A stretch of 15,167 nucleotides of DNA from JAAOYC01 sp036481345. GTDB lineage: Archaea; Nanobdellota; Nanobdellia; Woesearchaeales; WJKL01. This document shows, piece after piece, positions 1-6,736 of this stretch. The position numbers and the translations under genes are program-made. The notes beneath the pieces are model-generated. The model was not told where the DNA came from, did no database searches, and saw only the letters and a list, made by a program, of their open reading frames with translations. Position 1 is the stretch's first letter, and each line of letters opens with the position of its first letter. The DNA is taken from the NCBI GenBank assembly GCA_036481345.1, contig JAZGHU010000063.1:1-15167 (forward strand), given 5' to 3'.

Positions 1-223
1 GAGAACCTTGTGTTGCATTAGTAGCTAGTGTTGTTTCTGTTGAATATGTTGATGTGTTAAAAGTTATATTTGCATTGTCATTTGTTGTTACATTTAGTAA
101 TATGCTATATGTATTAAACCATGCTGAAGATGGTGATTGTATTGTTGCTGAGATTGCTGCATATGCAGAACCGATTGTTACTAAAAGTAGAATAAGTAAA
201 AGTGCTATTTTATTGATTTTCAT
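1..223 (-). CDS. Secreted or surface protein, N-terminal fragment
   Basis: This reading frame starts at an ATG (complement of 221-223) and runs off the left edge, so only the first 74 codons are visible. The protein opens with a signal peptide: MKINK, then a long Leu/Ile/Val core, then a likely cleavage site after Ala-Tyr-Ala (residue 22). The mature part is rich in Ser, Thr and Asn and has four N-x-S/T sequons at about residues 44, 52, 56 and 69. It looks like the start of an exported surface protein, possibly with Ig-like or adhesin domains beyond the edge, but the family cannot be named. A strong Shine-Dalgarno AGGAGG (complement of 232-237) lies 8 bases before the ATG. A TATA-like run at 261-270 lies upstream, so it is divergently transcribed from ppsA. 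Confidence 0.8.
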   Translation of the reverse strand, partial: MKINKIALLLILLLVTIGSAYAAISATIQSPSSAWFNTYSILLNVTTNDNANITFNTSTYSTETTLATNATQGS

Positions 224-260
224 TTAAAATGCCTCCTTTTTACTTACTGAGAGAATATTG

Positions 261-270
261 TATATATATA
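261..270 (-). promoter_or_regulatory. TATA box of the secreted-protein gene
   Basis: An alternating TATATATATA run lies about 26 bases before the expected transcript start near 239-240. That start gives a short leader which still contains the AGGAGG site at 232-237. The assignment rests on spacing only. Confidence 0.45.
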
Positions 271-294
271 GTTTTTCTTTTTTTAAATAGCAAA

Positions 295-305
295 AATTTA
301 TATAA
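295..305 (+). promoter_or_regulatory. TATA box of ppsA
   Basis: AATTTATATAA is a good archaeal TATA match. A start about 26 bases downstream falls near 326, giving a roughly 20-base leader that contains the GAGGTG Shine-Dalgarno at 332-337. Confidence 0.55.
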
Positions 306-345
306 TAAATGAGCATAAAAAAAGTTAAAATGAGGTGTATGCTTT

Positions 346-2685
346 ATGTCAGAAAGAATCAAATGGTTTAAGGAAATTTCTAAGGATGATGTTGAAACTG
401 TAGGAGGTAAGGGGGCAAACCTCGGAGAGATGACTCAAGCAGGACTGCCTGTTCCACCTGGATTTGTTGTTACTGCTCAAACTTATAAGGAATTTATTGA
501 AAAAACTGGAATTAAAGATAAGATTCTGGAAATGGTTGGAAGTATTGATGTAGAAAATACTGATCAATTGCAGGCAACTGCTAAGGAAGTTCAAGAATTA
601 ATCAAAGCAACTGAGATTCCTAAAGAGATTATAGAAGATATTAAAGAAAGCTATAGTTTAGTTGGGGCTCACCAAAGAAGTGATATGACTGATATTGTTG
701 AAGGTAAAGATGAGTTAGTTGCTTGTCGTAGTAGTGCTACTGCAGAAGACCTTCCTGAAGCATCATTTGCAGGACAGCAAGCTACTTTTTTGAATGTTAT
801 TGGTAAAGATGGCTGTGTTGAAGCTACAAGAAAATGCTGGGCTTCATTGTTTACAGCAAGGGCCATTTATTATAGAAACAGGAATAAGTTTCCAACAGAT
901 CAGGTGTTTATTGCTGTTGTTGTTCAAAAAATGATCAGTTCTGATAAAAGTGGGGTTATGTTTAGTATAAATCCAGCAACAAATGATGATACAGAGATAA
1001 TGATTGAAGGAGCATTTGGATTAGGAGAAGCTGTTGTTTTGGGAGCTGTGAATCCTGATTTGTATATTATTAATAAAAAAGATTTGAAGATTAAGAAAAT
1101 TGAGGTTAAGGAACAGAAAATAAAGATCATAAAAGATCCTGAAACAGGAGAGACTGTTGAAGCTCCATTAAGTAAAGATGAAGAAGACCAGCAAGTCTGC
1201 AATAATAAAGAGATAAGAGAATTAGCTAGATTAGGAAAAAAGATAGAAAAACATTATGGAAAGCCGCAGGATATGGAATGGGCTATTGAAAAAGATGAAG
1301 TTTATATTGTGCAGGCAAGAGCTGTTACAACATTTAAGAAAAAAGAAGAAAAAAGAGAAATTCCAGAAGATGTTAAAGGATTAAAAGAAGTTGAAGCTGA
1401 TGTTTTAGTTAAAGGAGAGACAGCTAGTCCAGGAGTTGCTTCAGGACCTGTAAATATCATTAAAGATGTTTCTGAACTTGATAAGATAGAGAAAGGGGAT
1501 GTGATGGTTACAAGGATGACAACTCCTGATATGGTGCCTGCTATGATAAAGTCTGCAGCAATTGTAACTAATGAAGGTGGTTTGACTTGTCATGCTGCAA
1601 TTGTTTCAAGAGAGATGGGAACTCCTTGTATTGTGGGGACAAGGAATGCTACTGAAGTTCTAAAAGAAGGCGATATTGTAACTGTTCATGCAACCCATGG
1701 GGTTGTTTATGCTGGAAAATTAGAAGAAGTTGAGAAAAAAGTAGAAGCTGCAAGACCTGCTGCACCTGCTGAGATAATAACTGCAACAAGAGTTAAGGTT
1801 ATTATGGATCTTCCTGATTTTGCTGAGAAAGCTGCACAAGAAACTCATGCAGATGGTGTTGGATTAGTTAGATTAGAGATAATGATTGCTCAAGGTGAGA
1901 TGCATCCTGCTGAATATATTAGAGAAGGAAAAACAGAAGATTATATTCAATTATTGATGAAAGGTATTGGAGGGATAGCAAAAGCATTTAGAGGCAAGCC
2001 AGTTTGGGTTAGGACTTCTGATTTGAGGACAGATGAATATAGAAATTTGAAAGGTGGGGATAAAGAGCCAAAAGAAACAGATCCTATGCTGGGATGGCAT
2101 GCTATTAGAAGAGGTCTTGATGAACCTGAGATTTTGAAAGCAGAGTTCGAAGCTGTTAAAAGACTTCATGATGAAGGATTGAAAAATGTTGGAATTATGC
2201 TGCCTTTTATTATTAGAACTAGGGAAGTTAGAGAAGCAAAGAAAATACTTCGTGAAGTTGGATTAGAACCTTGTGAAGATGTTCAGTTTGGTGTTATGAT
2301 TGAGACTCCTGCTTCATGCTGGATTATTGAAGATCTTTGCAAAGAAGGGATTAATTTTGTTAGTTTTGGAACTAATGATCTTACTCAATTGACATTAGGA
2401 ATTGACAGAAACAATGAAAGATTATCTAAATTGTTTGATGAAATGCATGCTTCTGTTTTAGGAGAAATAAAAATGGTTGTTGAAACTTGTAGAAAGTATA
2501 ATGTTGAGACTTCAATATGCGGGCAAGCAGGGTCAAGGCCTGAAATGGCAAAGTTTTTGGTTAATATTGGAATTGATTCAATTAGTGCAAATCCAGATGC
2601 TGTGCATGACATCAAAGAGACTGTTGCTCGTACTGAGAAGAAATTGTTGTTAGATGCTGAAAGAGAGGAATTGGAGGGAAAATAA
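346..2685 (+). CDS. ppsA: Phosphoenolpyruvate synthase (pyruvate, water dikinase)
   Basis: This enzyme makes PEP from pyruvate and ATP, releasing AMP and phosphate, at the entry to gluconeogenesis. At 779 residues it has the usual length. The N-terminal ATP-grasp-like domain (about 15-330) contains GGKGANLGE and the nucleotide-binding stretch CRSSATAEDLPEASFAGQQ (127-145). The central phosphohistidine swivel domain has GGLTCHAAIVSREMG (411-425), with catalytic His416 and Thr414 two residues before it. The C-terminal TIM barrel holds FGTNDLTQLTLGIDRNN (674-690) and the catalytic Cys725 in ICGQAGSRPE. The ATG at 346 is supported by GAGGTG 8 bases upstream. The next gene starts one base after the stop, so the two are probably co-transcribed. 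Pyruvate phosphate dikinase is an alternative, but the length and spacing fit PEP synthase better. Confidence 0.96.
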   Translation: MSERIKWFKEISKDDVETVGGKGANLGEMTQAGLPVPPGFVVTAQTYKEFIEKTGIKDKILEMVGSIDVENTDQLQATAKEVQELIKATEIPKEIIEDIKESYSLVGAHQRSDMTDIVEGKDELVACRSSATAEDLPEASFAGQQATFLNVIGKDGCVEATRKCWASLFTARAIYYRNRNKFPTDQVFIAVVVQKMISSDKSGVMFSINPATNDDTEIMIEGAFGLGEAVVLGAVNPDLYIINKKDLKIKKIEVKEQKIKIIKDPETGETVEAPLSKDEEDQQVCNNKEIRELARLGKKIEKHYGKPQDMEWAIEKDEVYIVQARAVTTFKKKEEKREIPEDVKGLKEVEADVLVKGETASPGVASGPVNIIKDVSELDKIEKGDVMVTRMTTPDMVPAMIKSAAIVTNEGGLTCHAAIVSREMGTPCIVGTRNATEVLKEGDIVTVHATHGVVYAGKLEEVEKKVEAARPAAPAEIITATRVKVIMDLPDFAEKAAQETHADGVGLVRLEIMIAQGEMHPAEYIREGKTEDYIQLLMKGIGGIAKAFRGKPVWVRTSDLRTDEYRNLKGGDKEPKETDPMLGWHAIRRGLDEPEILKAEFEAVKRLHDEGLKNVGIMLPFIIRTREVREAKKILREVGLEPCEDVQFGVMIETPASCWIIEDLCKEGINFVSFGTNDLTQLTLGIDRNNERLSKLFDEMHASVLGEIKMVVETCRKYNVETSICGQAGSRPEMAKFLVNIGIDSISANPDAVHDIKETVARTEKKLLLDAEREELEGK

Positions 2686-2686
2686 A

Positions 2687-3106
2687 ATGGGATTGGCAGA
2701 TTTATTACCTTGGAGCAAATCTAAGAAAAAAGGTGTGAAGCATGGTAAAAATGCTACATTATTGTTTTTTCAAGGGATGAAAAAAGTAGAGATTGCAATT
2801 CCAATAGGCACAGGCACTTATACAGTTGGAAGAGCTACCCCAGAAGAAAAGGAAAAATTTTTCAAGAAATTTGATGATCCTTGGGTAAGATTGATAGGGA
2901 ACAAGATAGCAATAAAACCAATGAAGAGCCATGATATAATAAGTAGAAAGCATGTAATAATTAAATGGAATCCTTTTACTCAATCTCATGACTTAGAACC
3001 AAAGCATCGTTGTGAAATAAATAATAAGCGTGTTGTAGAGCCCAAATTCTTAAAAAGGAAAGATAAAGTAAAATTGGCAGGTATGCTGGAATTTCAGTAT
3101 ATTTAA
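2687..3106 (+). CDS. FHA-like (phosphothreonine-binding) domain protein
   Basis: The protein has 139 residues. A basic N-terminal segment (about 1-22) precedes a beta-rich domain with the hallmarks of a forkhead-associated fold: TYTVGRA (44-50), ISRKHVIIK (85-93) and EINNKRV (110-116), then FLKRKDKVKLAGMLEFQYI (121-139). These correspond to the conserved GR, SxxH and N positions that contact phosphothreonine. An insertion of roughly 20 charged residues (about 51-71) sits after the GR strand. The start is the ATG one base after the ppsA stop, with GGAGGG 8 bases before it; an in-frame start inside ppsA (2654) has no such support. Translational coupling to ppsA is likely. FHA domains bind phosphothreonine; the partner here is unknown. 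The domain is recognised by motif only. Confidence 0.72.
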   Translation: MGLADLLPWSKSKKKGVKHGKNATLLFFQGMKKVEIAIPIGTGTYTVGRATPEEKEKFFKKFDDPWVRLIGNKIAIKPMKSHDIISRKHVIIKWNPFTQSHDLEPKHRCEINNKRVVEPKFLKRKDKVKLAGMLEFQYI

Positions 3107-3112
3107 TCCAGC

Positions 3113-3161
3113 GAAATAATTTTTAGAATTATTTCTGGGATAAAAAATTCTTTGAATTTTT
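3113..3161. terminator. Tandem hairpins between convergent genes
   Basis: Two perfect inverted repeats lie back to back. GAAATAATT (3113-3121) pairs with AATTATTTC (3127-3135). AAAAATTC (3143-3150) pairs with GAATTTTT (3154-3161), and this second one overlaps the stop codon of the leftward gene. They sit between two converging genes and end in T-rich sequence on either strand, as expected for a bidirectional termination region. Confidence 0.5.
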
Positions 3162-3633
3162 AATCTTTAAATTTCTTATAGCCAATCCAGATTAGGACAA
3201 TTAAGACTATAGTTAGAACTGAGAATCTTAGATATTTTGTCATATCTCCCCAATAACGCATTGTTCCGTAGATTAATGTTAAGACGCCTCCTGCCATTAT
3301 ACCAGAAGAAACAGATTCTACTTTTAATAAAATTCCTCCGATTATTACTGCAATCAATCCAATGATCAAAGTTATTATGAAAACATTTCTTGAATAAACT
3401 TCATAAGCTTCTTTATGTTCATCTAAGCAAGCATTGTTTTTTTCTACAAATTCATCAAATTCTGTTTGATTAGTTCTATCTATTGGGGATGGTCTTGCAT
3501 ATTCCTCACAATAATCTCTATATTCTGGAGCTTCATAGAAAGTATCAATACCATAGCCTACAAATAATGCAAAGATAATAGCGATTGCTATCATCAGAAT
3601 ATTGTGTTTAAGTTTTGATGTTATCTTAGGCAT
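3160..3633 (-). CDS. Four-helix membrane protein of unknown function
   Basis: A protein of 157 residues with a basic N-terminus and four hydrophobic segments at about 11-30, 83-104, 107-126 and 134-153. Between the first and second lies a polar, acidic loop of about 50 residues with two cysteines (YCEEYARPSP and NNACLDEH), which could form a disulfide if the loop faces outside. No catalytic or transport motif is visible and I cannot place it in a family. The ATG at 3633 has no Shine-Dalgarno, but a palindromic TATA box at 3654-3663 is centred about 25 bases upstream, so the transcript is probably leaderless. The gene is convergent with the FHA gene and divergent from the winged-helix gene at 3719. 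Confidence 0.75.
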   Translation of the reverse strand: MPKITSKLKHNILMIAIAIIFALFVGYGIDTFYEAPEYRDYCEEYARPSPIDRTNQTEFDEFVEKNNACLDEHKEAYEVYSRNVFIITLIIGLIAVIIGGILLKVESVSSGIMAGGVLTLIYGTMRYWGDMTKYLRFSVLTIVLIVLIWIGYKKFKD

Positions 3634-3653
3634 AATAAGTAATCTGATCTTAG

Positions 3654-3663
3654 TTTATATAAA
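3654..3663. promoter_or_regulatory. Palindromic TATA box between divergent genes
   Basis: TTTATATAAA is its own reverse complement and its centre is at 3658.5. Leftward, the ATG at 3633 is 25.5 bases away, which fits a leaderless transcript. Rightward, a start about 26 bases away falls near 3685, upstream of the ATG at 3719. It may serve both genes. Confidence 0.55.
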
Positions 3664-3718
3664 TTTAATTATTTTCAATATGGAAATCTATTTAAAGGAA
3701 AAGAAATTATTTGTTGAT

Positions 3719-4036
3719 ATGGCAAGAGGAAGACCTGTTGAATCAAAAATAAGACAGAATATTGTAGAAATATTATTCTTTATGAAGAAAGGATATGGTT
3801 ATGAAGTGTATAAAGTTTATAGAGATATATTTCCAGCAGTGACTATGAGAAGTATTTATTATCATCTTAAGAAAGGAGTTGTAACAAAGGAGTTTAAGGT
3901 TGCAGAGATTAAGATGGAAAAAGGAGATTATTCTTGGGGTGGGCAAGCTGAGAAAATTTATTATTCATTGGGACCTGAAGCTAAACCTAAGATTGATTTA
4001 AGAGTTAAGAAATGGTTTGATAAGAAGAAATCATAA
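3719..4036 (+). CDS. PadR-like winged-helix DNA-binding protein
   Basis: A 105-residue basic protein starting MARGRPVESKIRQNIVEIL. Residues 8-60 read as a winged helix: NIVEILFFMKKGYGYEVY resembles the 'GYGYEI' helix of PadR regulators, SIYYHLKKG (45-53) is the recognition-helix region, and KIYYSLGPE (79-87) is a wing strand like the 'yYxLT' of PadR. The usual C-terminal dimerisation helix is nearly absent, leaving only about 15 residues. A DNA-binding regulator role is inferred from this resemblance. The start is uncertain. ATG 3719 lies downstream of the start predicted from the TATA box at 3654-3663. ATG 3680, which adds 13 residues, lies about where a leaderless start could be. The last 6 bases overlap the tail of the convergent TrmJ gene. 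Confidence 0.72.
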   Translation: MARGRPVESKIRQNIVEILFFMKKGYGYEVYKVYRDIFPAVTMRSIYYHLKKGVVTKEFKVAEIKMEKGDYSWGGQAEKIYYSLGPEAKPKIDLRVKKWFDKKKS

Positions 4037-4687
4037 TTTTTTAAAATAGCCCATAAGTGCAAAAGCTTCTCTTTTTGTTAAGAAAGATTTTCCAATCATC
4101 CGTTTCCAGACTTTGATTTGAGTTTGTTTTTTTTCTTTTGTTGCAAAACTCATTTTTTTCATTTTTTGATTTAATAATTTGAGAATTTGTTTTTTGTCTG
4201 CTTCTGATGCTAATTGAATATGAGAAGTGTGATCTTCTTGTGATAATTCATATAATAAAATGGTTACTGCATGGGATAAGTTCATAACTGGATATTTTTT
4301 GGAGGCGGGAATTGAGACAACGAAGTCTGCCTGCAAAATCTCTTCGTTTGTTAGGCCAATACTTTCTCTGCCAAATAATAATCCGATATTGCCTTTAGCT
4401 AATTTAGATAATTGAGATGGAGAGATTGGAGAACGTGGAATATTGTAATCAGAGCCGATTTTTGCAGTTGTTGCAATCAAAGTATCAACTTTTGGAATTT
4501 TCTTAACAACTTTTGCTTTTTTCAAAACATCTTGAGCCCATTTTGCTCTATTTCTAGCTGTCTGAGACAGATGATTACATTTTGGATTGACTAAAACTAA
4601 TTTTGAAAATCCAAAATTAGCCATTGCTCTTGCAATTGCTCCAACATTGCCTGAATTTTTAGGCTCAACAAGAATTATTGTAATCAT
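4031..4687 (-). CDS. trmJ: tRNA (cytidine-32) 2'-O-methyltransferase, TrmJ type
   Basis: A 218-residue SPOUT (SpoU/TrmH) methyltransferase that uses S-adenosylmethionine to methylate a ribose 2'-OH on RNA. All three family motifs are present: EPKNSGNVGAIARAM (8-22) with Asn11 and Arg20, LLFGRESIGLTNEE (103-116), and YPVMNLSHAVTILLYEL (132-148), the last two building the trefoil-knot cofactor site. The short C-terminal extension and the early ARNRAKW segment match the group 1/TrmJ subfamily, which acts on position 32 of tRNAs; the exact target base is inference. Its ATG overlaps the stop of the upstream protease gene in an ATGA, so the two are translationally coupled as the last two genes of the histone-aIF5A operon. 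Its 3' end overlaps the convergent winged-helix gene by 6 bases. Confidence 0.9.
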   Translation of the reverse strand: MITIILVEPKNSGNVGAIARAMANFGFSKLVLVNPKCNHLSQTARNRAKWAQDVLKKAKVVKKIPKVDTLIATTAKIGSDYNIPRSPISPSQLSKLAKGNIGLLFGRESIGLTNEEILQADFVVSIPASKKYPVMNLSHAVTILLYELSQEDHTSHIQLASEADKKQILKLLNQKMKKMSFATKEKKQTQIKVWKRMIGKSFLTKREAFALMGYFKKL

Positions 4688-5874
4688 CTTAAAAATGCAA
4701 ATGGATTTCCTAAGTAGGTTGTCATTAATCCAAATAATAATAGCAGTAAGAAGAATAATGAGATAAAGCCCCAGATTTTGCCTGCTTTTTTCTGGTCTTT
4801 TATGACTTTTGATAAGAATGTTTTCAAGATTCTTCCTCCATCTACTATTCCTAATGGCAATAAATTAAACAATCCAATAAAGAAGTTCAATAAGAACAAC
4901 CATCTGAACAAATCTTTTGTCCAAAAGAAAGGATGTTTAAGCCATTCAAACTGTGATTTCATTGTTCTTTCGTTTGCAGTAGGCATTATTCCAATAAAAC
5001 CTTTTTTAGGATTATCAGGAGATATAGCTGTTATTAAAGTGTAATTTCCAGTATCTGTAGAAATTGTTATCTCTTCATTTGGTTCAATTCCATAGATTGC
5101 ATCTGTAAATGATTCATAGCTTATTACATCTTCTCCATTTACTTGATTTATTATTCCTGGCTGCATTCCTGCTTGTGATGCTGGATAAGATTCATTTAAT
5201 AAATCAAAGGAAAGTCCAACTGGATCTGTTATTCTATTTTCAATTGCTGTTAATCCTGGTGTTATTATCAAAAATATCAAAAAGGCTAATACAATATTAA
5301 TTATTGGTCCTGCTGCAAATACTGAGTATTGAACAACATCTGATTTTTTAAAAAGCTGTTTTTCATCTGGTTCAACAAAAGCCGCAGGGATTATTGGTGC
5401 GATTAAAGCAAAGAAAGCAAAGCCTGAAGATTTAATTTGCAAACCATGTGCTCGAGCAACAATACCGTGAGCAAATTCATGAACTATTGCTAAAACAAAG
5501 ATAGCAATAATCCAATGGAAAAATGATAGGTAGCCTACTCCTGGAACATTTGTAAAAGGTAAGACTAAAGCAACAGCTGGCTGGGAAACTGGAGCAACTA
5601 TCAAGTTCCAGACCATCATTATTATGTTGATAGAGATAAATACCATTCCAACAATACTCAAGCCTATACAAGTATAACCAAAGAAAATTATCCATTCTCT
5701 ATATTTCTTAGCAAATTTGTTCATGAACTTTATTCCAAAGTTGCTTCTATAAAGAATCAGATAGAGAAAAGGAAAAAGTATCTTTTGCAATATTATGTTT
5801 TTCCTTTTTACATAAAGAAAAATTGCAAGTAGGACTACAAATATTATTGCAGCTATTATCTGAATATCTACCAT
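4684..5874 (-). CDS. Site-2 protease-like intramembrane zinc metalloprotease (M50) with PDZ domain
   Basis: A 396-residue polytopic membrane protein of the M50 site-2 protease family, which cuts transmembrane segments of regulatory or signal-peptide-like substrates. The zinc site HEFAH (132-136) lies in a hydrophobic helix. AGPIINIVLAF (188-198) is the conserved GPxxN region. The third ligand is Asp345 in FNLLPLGIVDGGR (336-348). Between them, about residues 222-298 form a PDZ-like domain (YPASQAGMQPGIINQVNGEDV). Hydrophobic helices are visible near 5-22, 62-92, 117-137, 150-166, 183-206, 325-340 and 366-386. The substrate is unknown. The gene sits 15 bases after eL40 and overlaps TrmJ by 4 bases, so it belongs to an otherwise informational operon. 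There is no clear Shine-Dalgarno before its ATG. Confidence 0.93.
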   Translation of the reverse strand: MVDIQIIAAIIFVVLLAIFLYVKRKNIILQKILFPFLYLILYRSNFGIKFMNKFAKKYREWIIFFGYTCIGLSIVGMVFISINIIMMVWNLIVAPVSQPAVALVLPFTNVPGVGYLSFFHWIIAIFVLAIVHEFAHGIVARAHGLQIKSSGFAFFALIAPIIPAAFVEPDEKQLFKKSDVVQYSVFAAGPIINIVLAFLIFLIITPGLTAIENRITDPVGLSFDLLNESYPASQAGMQPGIINQVNGEDVISYESFTDAIYGIEPNEEITISTDTGNYTLITAISPDNPKKGFIGIMPTANERTMKSQFEWLKHPFFWTKDLFRWLFLLNFFIGLFNLLPLGIVDGGRILKTFLSKVIKDQKKAGKIWGFISLFFLLLLLFGLMTTYLGNPFAFLR

Positions 5875-5889
5875 CTTTTTTTAGTTAGT

Positions 5890-6051
5890 TTACTTTTTTC
5901 TTACTGGTTTGAAATCCTTACAATTGCATCTTCTGCAACTTATTCTTCTCTCTGATATTTTCATTGGATTGGCTCTTACCTTTGTTTTGCATTTTCTGCA
6001 AATAAAGATATTTTTAAAAAGCCTTTTTTCTGCTTCTGGTATTTTTGCCAT
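5890..6051 (-). CDS. rpl40e: Ribosomal protein eL40 (L40e)
   Basis: A 53-residue basic protein starting MAKIPEAEKRLFKNIFICRK. It has one zinc ribbon made by CRKC (18-21) and CRRC (39-42), with an extra cysteine at 44, and ends DFKPVRKK. Length, cysteine spacing and the N-terminal 'PEAExRLF' match archaeal eL40, a protein of the large ribosomal subunit. The usual 'ARNPW' segment after the first CxxC is not preserved (here KTKVRANP), so the match is good but divergent. It begins 2 bases after the aIF5A stop and ends 15 bases before the protease gene, inside the histone-aIF5A-eL40-protease-TrmJ operon. A generic zinc-ribbon protein is the alternative. Confidence 0.85.
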   Translation of the reverse strand: MAKIPEAEKRLFKNIFICRKCKTKVRANPMKISERRISCRRCNCKDFKPVRKK

Positions 6052-6053
6052 AT

Positions 6054-6452
6054 TTATTCACTCTTTACTTGCTTCATAACTTTTTGATCGAGTATTTCCC
6101 AATAAAGGATGTTTGCTCCTTCAACAACTTCTCCTTTTAGGTCTTCAGGAATTTCTAAGTCAAATGTTTCGTATGTTTCTGCATCCATAACATTTGCTGC
6201 GTTTCCTTGGATTGATAATACTTGAGCTGATTTTTTTCCTACAATAGGAACCGCAACATGATCATGTCCAGGCATAACAATGACTCTTTTCTTTCCGTCA
6301 ATAAGGCCTGATGCTTCTAATCTTACTTTTGCATGACCGTGTTTTCCTGGACGTGATGTTTGAGTTGATGTTACTCTACAAGCTGCACCATCAATAACAA
6401 TATAACTTCCTCTTTGTAAACTTCCAACACTTGCTTGTTTTGTTTCTCCCAT
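6054..6452 (-). CDS. eif5a: Translation factor aIF5A
   Basis: A 132-residue archaeal IF5A, which binds the ribosome E site and helps peptide-bond formation at difficult sequences such as proline runs. The N-terminal SH3-like barrel carries the modification loop TSRPGKHGHAK (32-42); Lys37 is the expected hypusine or deoxyhypusine site. The C-terminal OB-fold spans about residues 73-132. The length is normal for archaea. The ATG at 6452 is preceded by a strong GAGGGGG Shine-Dalgarno about 7 bases upstream. It lies 21 bases after the histone gene and 2 bases before eL40, so it is probably co-transcribed with both. Confidence 0.97.
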   Translation of the reverse strand: MGETKQASVGSLQRGSYIVIDGAACRVTSTQTSRPGKHGHAKVRLEASGLIDGKKRVIVMPGHDHVAVPIVGKKSAQVLSIQGNAANVMDAETYETFDLEIPEDLKGEVVEGANILYWEILDQKVMKQVKSE

Positions 6453-6473
6453 TCTAAACCCCCTCTGTGATTA

Positions 6474-6683
6474 TTATTTAGCAGCTAATCTTACGTCTCC
6501 TGCTTTAACTGTCTTTCTTCCAGCATGTGCAGCAAACTTAACAGCTTGAATAGCTATCTGTTCTGCTTGCTCTTCAATAACAGCTTTTAATGCAGTCTTT
6601 GCTTTGTCTGAAACCCTTTCAGCTCCAGATTGTTTAAGAATTTTTTCCATTGCAGCCAATGGAAGCAATCTTTTGGATGCCAT
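6474..6683 (-). CDS. Archaeal histone (HMf type)
   Basis: A 69-residue histone-fold protein that wraps DNA as a dimer or longer multimer. LPLAAMEKILKQSGAERVSD (7-26) forms helix 1 and loop 1, KTALKAVIEEQAEQIAIQAV (29-48) the long central helix, and AGRKTVKAGDVRLAAK (54-69) loop 2 and helix 3. The conserved R-x-T pair and a following Asp in loop 2 are present. Like HMfA/B it is a single histone fold without a long tail; the last helix is a few residues shorter than HMfB and the N-terminus has a short extra MASKRL. It is the first gene of the operon that continues with aIF5A. A G-rich ribosome site (GGGGGG, complement of 6691-6696) lies 7 bases before the ATG. Confidence 0.97.
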   Translation of the reverse strand: MASKRLLPLAAMEKILKQSGAERVSDKAKTALKAVIEEQAEQIAIQAVKFAAHAGRKTVKAGDVRLAAK

Positions 6684-6724
6684 AATTATCCCCCCTTAAA
6701 GGTATAAGTTGAAAATGAAGGAGG

Positions 6725-6736
6725 TTATATATAAAG
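6725..6736 (-). promoter_or_regulatory. TATA box of the histone operon
   Basis: On the minus strand this reads CTTTATATATAA, a strong archaeal TATA element. A start about 26 bases downstream falls near 6704, giving a leader of about 20 bases with the G-rich ribosome site. Two copies of AAGGAGGTT (6718-6726 and 6748-6756) flank it. Confidence 0.6.

Noticed and set aside
2654..2686. Start of the FHA gene inside ppsA
   Set aside because: There is no ribosome site before 2654, while GGAGGG is ideally placed before the ATG at 2687.
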